A DNA stretch of 64,000 bases from Candidatus Treponema caballi (GTDB taxonomy: Bacteria; Spirochaetota; Spirochaetia; Treponematales; Treponemataceae). The notes under the pieces were generated by a model. That model worked only from the letters and a program-made list of their open reading frames with translations. It was not told the DNA's origin and made no database searches. This document shows positions 58,698 through 64,000 of the stretch, piece by piece; within the stretch, counting starts at the first letter, position 1; the number at the start of each line of letters is the position of its first letter. Position numbers and translations under genes: made by a program. Where the stretch lies: contig JAGHRS010000008.1 in the NCBI GenBank assembly GCA_018066285.1, positions 1 to 64,000 on the forward strand, read 5' to 3'.

Positions 58698-60809
58698 ATG
58701 GTACAGAGAGTAACCTACAAAATTGGAGACGAGGAGCTTATCCTTGAAACCGGACGCCTCGCAAAACAGGCTAACGGTGCAGTATATGCACAGTATGCAG
58801 GTTCTGCAGTTATTGCTACTGCATGTGCGTCAGGTACAGCACAGGAAGGACTCGACTTCGTTCCTGTCACTGTAGACTACAATGAAAAATACTACGCAGC
58901 TGGAAAGATTCCAGGCGGCTTCATCAAGAGAGAAGGAAGACCAAAGGACAAGGAAATCCTGGTTTCCCGCCTTATTGACCGCCCTATGCGCCCGCTGTTC
59001 GATGTTGCATTCGGACGTGAAATTCAGATTGTTCCAACCTGTGTTTCATCAGACCAGATCAACCCTCCGGACATCCTCGCAGTAATCGCTTCATCTGCTG
59101 CAGTTACCATTTCAGACATTCCGTTCAACGGACCAGTTGCAGCTTGCCGCGTTGGTTATGTTGACGGCGAATACATCATCAACCCGACATACGAGCAGAT
59201 TGAAAAGGGCGACCTTGAAATCGTCGTAGCAGGTACAGCAGACGGCTTTACCATGGTTGAAGGTGGCGCTCAGGAAGTTTCTGAAGACCTCATGCTCGGA
59301 GCTCTTGCCAAGGCAGAAGAGTTCATCCGCGAGATGTGTCACCTTCAGGACAAGCTCCGTGAGCTTGCAGGAAAGGAAAAGCTTCCTCTTGCACCACTTA
59401 ACGTAGAACTTGCCAACAAGGAAGCAATCGAGGCTGAGGCTCTGCCACTGCTTCAGGTTGCATGCTACGAAAAGTCAAAGTTCGGCCGCCACGATGCAAT
59501 CGCAAAGGTTCAGAAGGACATTGCAGCAAAGTATGCTGAGCAGCTTGAGGATCCTATCCAGGCTAAGTTGTTCAACTCACTGTTTGATGACCTGCAGTAC
59601 AATATCCTCAGAAAGGGTATCCTCGACCGCGGTCAGCGTGTTGACGGACGCGGTCTTGAAGACATCCGCCCGATTACATGCGAAATCGACGTTCTGCCAC
59701 GTCCTCACGGATCAGCAATCTTCACACGCGGTGAAACACAGTCTCTGGCTGTTGCTACACTGGGTACAGCACTTGATGAGCAGGTTTACGATGATATCGA
59801 CGGAGACCGCCGAGAGCACTTCATCCTGCATTACAACTTCCCGCCATATTCAGTTGGTGAAGTTGGACGCATGGGAACAGGACGCCGCGAAATCGGTCAC
59901 GGAAACCTTGCACGCCGCTCTCTGGAGCCAATGGTTCCGAGCCGCGAAGAGTTCCCGTACACAATCCGTGTTGTATCAGAAATCATGGAGTCAAACGGCT
60001 CTTCATCAATGGCTTCTGTATGCGGCGGCTGTCTGTGTATGCTCGCAGCCGGCGTTCCAATGAAGAAGCCTGTTGCCGGTATTGCAATGGGACTCATCAC
60101 TGAAGCTGAAGGTGACAACCCATACGGACGCTACGCAATCCTGTCTGATATCCTTGGTGAAGAAGATCACCTCGGTGATATGGACTTCAAGGTAGCCGGT
60201 ACTGAAGACGGTATTACAGGCTTCCAGATGGATATCAAGATTGCCGGTGTTACAACTGAAATCATGCAGAAGGCTCTTGCTCAGGCAAAACGCGGCCGCC
60301 TGCACATTCTCGGCATCATGAAGCAGACAATTGCAAAGCCTGCTGAAAAGATCAGTGAGTATGCACCAAAGATTGAGACAATGAAGATTGCCATCGACAA
60401 GATCGGTGCCCTCATTGGACCAGGCGGAAAGACTGTAAAGGCTATTTCCGCACAGTATGGTGTTACAATCAACACTGAAGATGACGGAACAGTCACCATC
60501 TACGGAAAGACAAGCAAGGCTACTGACGGCGCTAAGGCTGCTGTCAAGGGCATTGTTGAAGATCCTGAAGTAGGTACAATCTATAACGGTACCGTAAAGC
60601 GCATCATGGAGTTTGGAGCATTCGTAGAGATTCTTCCTGGAAAGGAAGGACTCTGCCACATTTCAAAGTTCAGCCGCAAGAAGATCGGTGCCGTAAGCGA
60701 CGTAGTTAAGGAAGGTCAGCAGATTCCTGTCAAGCTCATTGAGATTGACAAGATGGGCCGCCTGAACCTTTCATACATTGACGCTATCGAAGCTCAGGAT
60801 AACAAATAA
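58698..60809 (+). CDS. pnp: Polyribonucleotide nucleotidyltransferase (PNPase)
   Basis: A 703-residue PNPase, a trimeric 3'-5' exoribonuclease that uses phosphate. Two RNase PH-like domains (about 10-145 and 310-545; FPPYSVGEVGRMGTGRREIG, DILGEEDHLGDMDFKVAGTE) flank a helical domain. KH (KIGALIGPGGKTVKAISAQY) and S1 (YNGTVKRIMEFGAFVEILPG followed by KEGLCHISKFS) follow. The catalytic Asp pair is present in DMDFKVAGTEDGITGFQMDI. It ends the operon, closed by a strong terminator. Confidence 0.97.
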   Translation: MVQRVTYKIGDEELILETGRLAKQANGAVYAQYAGSAVIATACASGTAQEGLDFVPVTVDYNEKYYAAGKIPGGFIKREGRPKDKEILVSRLIDRPMRPLFDVAFGREIQIVPTCVSSDQINPPDILAVIASSAAVTISDIPFNGPVAACRVGYVDGEYIINPTYEQIEKGDLEIVVAGTADGFTMVEGGAQEVSEDLMLGALAKAEEFIREMCHLQDKLRELAGKEKLPLAPLNVELANKEAIEAEALPLLQVACYEKSKFGRHDAIAKVQKDIAAKYAEQLEDPIQAKLFNSLFDDLQYNILRKGILDRGQRVDGRGLEDIRPITCEIDVLPRPHGSAIFTRGETQSLAVATLGTALDEQVYDDIDGDRREHFILHYNFPPYSVGEVGRMGTGRREIGHGNLARRSLEPMVPSREEFPYTIRVVSEIMESNGSSSMASVCGGCLCMLAAGVPMKKPVAGIAMGLITEAEGDNPYGRYAILSDILGEEDHLGDMDFKVAGTEDGITGFQMDIKIAGVTTEIMQKALAQAKRGRLHILGIMKQTIAKPAEKISEYAPKIETMKIAIDKIGALIGPGGKTVKAISAQYGVTINTEDDGTVTIYGKTSKATDGAKAAVKGIVEDPEVGTIYNGTVKRIMEFGAFVEILPGKEGLCHISKFSRKKIGAVSDVVKEGQQIPVKLIEIDKMGRLNLSYIDAIEAQDNK

Positions 60810-60850
60810 GCTGAAATGGCCGTGAAAGCGGCTTGTTCCCAGTAAAAAGA

Positions 60851-60897
60851 AAAGCCGGTTTTGGCGAAAGATATCGCTAAGACCGGCTTTTTGTTTT
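60851..60897 (+). terminator. Terminator after pnp
   Basis: AAAGCCGGT (60851-60859) and ACCGGCTTT (60882-60890) form a 9-base stem with an inner GGCG/CGCT arm, followed by a T-rich run ending in TATAAT just upstream of dut. Confidence 0.85.
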
Positions 60898-60918
60898 ATA
60901 ATGAAAACGGAGATTTGT

Positions 60919-61365
60919 ATGAACGTAGTGGATATAAAATGTGTCATGAATGAAGGAGCAATCCTTCCTGTTTATAAGACTGAGGGCAGTGCCGGAGCTG
61001 ATGTATGTGCCCTGCTTTCCGAACCACTCGTCCTTAATCCGGGAAAGCGTGCCATGGTGCCCACCGGGTTGTTCTTTGAGATTCCTCAGGGATATGAGAT
61101 TCAGGTACGTCCACGCTCAGGACTTGCAGCAAAAAACGGCATTACCTGCCTTAATACACCAGGTACAATCGATTCAGATTATCGTGGCGAAGTCAAAGTC
61201 ATCCTGATTAATCTGGGAGATGAGCCATTTACAATCAACTCTGGCGACCGTATTGCCCAGATTGTTGTTGCACCGGTAACCCAGGGACATTTTTCTGTAA
61301 CAACGTCGCTTTCAGAAACTGAACGCGGGACAGGCGGCTTCGGCTCAACGGGAGTTGCCGGATAA
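60919..61365 (+). CDS. dut: dUTP diphosphatase (dUTPase)
   Basis: A 148-residue trimeric dUTPase, which keeps uracil out of DNA and makes dUMP. All five motifs are present: [21 protein letters not shown], the uracil-binding [32 protein letters not shown] and the C-terminal [10 protein letters not shown] lid. I choose ATG 60919, seven bases after an ACGGAG site; an in-frame ATG at 60901 would overlap a TATAAT box. Its last base is shared with the start of lptF. Confidence 0.96.
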   Translation: MNVVDIKCVMNEGAILPVYKTEGSAGADVCALLSEPLVLNPGKRAMVPTGLFFEIPQGYEIQVRPRSGLAAKNGITCLNTPGTIDSDYRGEVKVILINLGDEPFTINSGDRIAQIVVAPVTQGHFSVTTSLSETERGTGGFGSTGVAG

Positions 61366-62486
61366 TGAAGAAGATTGCGCGGCGGACTTTTACGCGGTAT
61401 ATCTATCGCGAACTGCTGCTGTATTTCAGTGTATGCTTCCTCTTCTTTTTTCTTGTTTTTTTTGTAAACCAGATTCTTTTAACCATAGAAGATCTTCTGA
61501 AGCAGCACGTTCCTATATCCGGTATTATTAAGCTCATTACGTATTCACTTCCGGCAATCATTGCACAGTCAGCACCATTTGCAACTCTTGTTGGTTTTCT
61601 GATGTGTCTTGGACGTATGGTGACAGATAATGAAATACTCATCCTCCGTGCTACAGGTCATTCATATTCGTTTATCTTGATTCCTGCTATAGTACTTGGA
61701 CTGATAATATCTATAGCTTCATTTTACGTGAACGATTATCTGCTTCCGTTGGGAAACGTCCAGTATAACCGGCTGTATCAGGAAATCCTCTTTTCGGACC
61801 CCTCTGTTACAATTGAGTCAAATTCAATAAAAAGAACAAAAGATACCATCCTGGTAATAGGGGATGTTGAAGATAATGTTGTTTCTGATCTCCTTATGTT
61901 CAATACGGATTCAAAGGGTAACCGGCGGATCATTATTTCGGGTGAAACGGTCATATCTGCTCCGGAAGATCCATCTATCCTCATGCAGCTTGATTTAGGT
62001 CATCCTGTAACAGTGTTCCTCGATTCAAATAAAAAGGAATCTTTTGATTACCTTAATTCTGATAAGGCAGTCATGAATGTTTTTACAAGTCAGCTTTTTG
62101 TTTCTTCTGGCGGAGATAATCCTCGTGAAATGACTTCTGGTGACTTGAAAAAACTTATTGATGAAATGCGGGAACAGGGAAAAGTAAGCAAACAATATCT
62201 GAATATATATGAACTGGAATATTACAAGAAGTTTTCAATGCCATTTGGTTCATTGTTTTTTGCCCTTCTCGCAATTCCACTTGCAATAATTTTTGGAAAA
62301 CGGAACGGCCAGACAATTGGCCTTATAATAGGCATTCTGCTGTCAGTCCTGTATTGGGCAATGATGATTATGGGGCAGACACTTGGAATAAGAAACGGCC
62401 TTAATGGTTTCTGGACAATGTGGTTGCCGGACATCCTTATAGGTGTGCTGGGATTATTCCTGTATGTAAAGGTGCGTGTAAAATGA
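61365..62486 (+). CDS. lptF: LptF/LptG family permease (YjgP-like), first copy
   Basis: A 373-residue inner-membrane permease with three N-terminal and three C-terminal membrane segments flanking a periplasmic beta-jellyroll (about 130-260). Family landmarks are YIYRELLLYFSVCFLFFFLV near the start, LPAIIAQSAPFATLVGFLMC and MVTDNEILILRATGHS. In Gram-negatives LptF and LptG with LptB extract LPS for transport to the outer membrane; treponemes are thought to lack classical LPS, so the cargo here is unclear. ATG overlaps the dut stop. It overlaps lptG by four bases (ATGA). Confidence 0.88.
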   Translation: MKKIARRTFTRYIYRELLLYFSVCFLFFFLVFFVNQILLTIEDLLKQHVPISGIIKLITYSLPAIIAQSAPFATLVGFLMCLGRMVTDNEILILRATGHSYSFILIPAIVLGLIISIASFYVNDYLLPLGNVQYNRLYQEILFSDPSVTIESNSIKRTKDTILVIGDVEDNVVSDLLMFNTDSKGNRRIIISGETVISAPEDPSILMQLDLGHPVTVFLDSNKKESFDYLNSDKAVMNVFTSQLFVSSGGDNPREMTSGDLKKLIDEMREQGKVSKQYLNIYELEYYKKFSMPFGSLFFALLAIPLAIIFGKRNGQTIGLIIGILLSVLYWAMMIMGQTLGIRNGLNGFWTMWLPDILIGVLGLFLYVKVRVK

Positions 62487-63556
62487 CACTTGTGAGTTAT
62501 CTTCTGAAAAAGTTCATTCCCGCGTTTCTCCTTACAATGCTTTTCTTTGCTTTCATCATTGATCTTGCGGATATACTTATAAATCTGTGGAACTATATTC
62601 AGAATCAGGTCCCTGTTTCGCAGATACTTAAAGTCATGGTGCTGTATTTCCCGAAATCCCTCTGGTATGCTGCACCTCTTTCAGTGCTTTTTGCAGTATC
62701 CTTTACCTTAAGCGGCCTGTATGCTGACAGCGAAATGACGGCAATCTTTGCATCGGGTATTTCCCTTTTCAAATTTTCAATTCCGCTTCTTGTAATTTCT
62801 GTTATCCTGAGTTTTGGCTTTTTTTATTTCGAAAACACCTATGTGGTTCCCTGTTACAAACAGAAAGTTGAACTTCAGAACAGCCTTCTTGGAAAGGACC
62901 AGTCAAAAAACAATGATGATGTTGTTGTCATTTCTGAAGGTGGAAGCATTGTATATAAGGCTTTGTTTTTTAATGATAATGAAAAGCGCATTTATTCATT
63001 GACTGTAGTTGTAGAAGAAGATAATGCATTGAAAGAAATAATCCTTGCAGATTCTGCAAGCTGGTCTGAAGAAAAGGAAAGGTGGGAACTGTTGAACGGC
63101 ATCGTTTATCGTTATGATGGTTCTTCATTTTCAGTCGATGAATGCACGGAAAGTGATCTGAACCTTCTTACTGAGTTACCCGAAACATTTCAGAATTCAG
63201 AAATATCCGTAGATGAAGTAAATGTAGATGATGCAAGAAAATATATAGAATTGCTCAACAGAACGGGACTCCCTTCCGGAGAAGCGGAATCTGTTTATTA
63301 TAAAAAATATGCATTCCCGTCGATTATCGTTCTTGTTGTTCTGCTTTCCATTGGCCTGACTGGCCGCTCAAAACGCAATGTAATGCTTGTAAGCCTTATT
63401 CTGTGTGTGTGCGCTGCAGTCCTTTTTTATGTAACGCAGATGGTCACTATGTACATGGCAAAGTTTGAATACCTTTCAGCTTTTGCAGGAGCGTGGCTGC
63501 CTGTCATTGTCTTTTTCATAATAAGCATTATTCTCCTTAAGTTTACGCGGACATAG
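62483..63556 (+). CDS. lptG: LptF/LptG family permease (YjgQ-like), second copy
   Basis: A 357-residue paralogue of the preceding permease: KKFIPAFLLTMLFFAFIIDL, LYFPKSLWYAAPLSVLFAV, TLSGLYADSEMTAIFASGIS and the final helices. The periplasmic domain contains VVISEGGSIVYKALFFNDN. I choose ATG 62483, which overlaps the lptF stop (ATGA), not an earlier in-frame GTG. The pair should form the heterodimeric membrane part of an ABC exporter; the ATPase LptB is not in the window. Confidence 0.86.
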   Translation: MTLVSYLLKKFIPAFLLTMLFFAFIIDLADILINLWNYIQNQVPVSQILKVMVLYFPKSLWYAAPLSVLFAVSFTLSGLYADSEMTAIFASGISLFKFSIPLLVISVILSFGFFYFENTYVVPCYKQKVELQNSLLGKDQSKNNDDVVVISEGGSIVYKALFFNDNEKRIYSLTVVVEEDNALKEIILADSASWSEEKERWELLNGIVYRYDGSSFSVDECTESDLNLLTELPETFQNSEISVDEVNVDDARKYIELLNRTGLPSGEAESVYYKKYAFPSIIVLVVLLSIGLTGRSKRNVMLVSLILCVCAAVLFYVTQMVTMYMAKFEYLSAFAGAWLPVIVFFIISIILLKFTRT

Positions 63557-63596
63557 GCTTTTCAAGCCTTTAGCACAATACTTTTTCATCCGATAA

Positions 63597-64000
<404 letters not shown>

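Overview
The window looks like a chromosomal segment of a spirochaete of the genus Treponema, probably a gut or rumen commensal. The evidence is the block rimP-nusA-infB-rbfA-truB/ribF-rpsO-pnp, which as I remember it matches the T. pallidum order, plus a FliG1-type motor protein, a TamB-BamA-Skp outer-membrane set, many TPR lipoproteins and a xylan-degradation operon. No species can be named from sequence alone.

Region 1 (1-4.9 kb) is accessory DNA. It holds the end of an IS3-family element, an Rpn-type PD-(D/E)XK transposase/nuclease, and, divergent from it, a full-length prokaryotic Argonaute with an intact DEDD catalytic tetrad and an intact 5'-phosphate pocket. A VapBC-like toxin-antitoxin pair and a broken prephenate dehydratase gene (nonsense codon plus internal deletion) follow.

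Region 2 (4.9-11.6 kb) is a xylo-oligosaccharide utilisation operon on the minus strand: solute-binding lipoprotein, two ABC permeases and a cytoplasmic GH120 beta-xylosidase, with a divergent AraC regulator. Region 3 (11.6-15.2 kb) has asparaginase, a WYL regulator, an ADP-ribosylglycohydrolase and a DEDDh exonuclease on the minus strand.

Region 4 (15.2-19.7 kb) is an AT-rich, decayed defence-like island ending at tRNA-Pro. It has a HigBA-type toxin-antitoxin pair, an unknown gene, a truncated and frameshifted WYL regulator translationally coupled to a PD-(D/E)XK protein, a second PD-(D/E)XK protein, a cas2 remnant with an in-frame stop, and an inverted copy of the tRNA-Pro 3' end.

Region 5 (19.7-40.3 kb) is mostly core: tRNA-Pro, tRNA-Asp, rmuC, cell-envelope proteins, yajC-secD-secF (secD carries an apparent one-base frameshift), fliG, an M16C peptidase, a metallophosphoesterase, a tocopherol-cyclase-like protein, a DUF2974 lipase-like protein and tmk. 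Region 6 (40.3-64 kb) is envelope biogenesis (tamB, bamA, skp), mutS, comF, the translation/transcription operon (NusA carries a C-terminal zinc ribbon; TruB is fused to RibF), dut, two LptF/LptG-like permeases and the start of tgt.

A recurring theme is genes without a Shine-Dalgarno sequence whose ATG lies 6-8 bases after a -10 box. In six cases the -10 is exactly 17 bases from a -35-like box. This predicts a set of leaderless transcripts, including both toxin-antitoxin operons and fliG.
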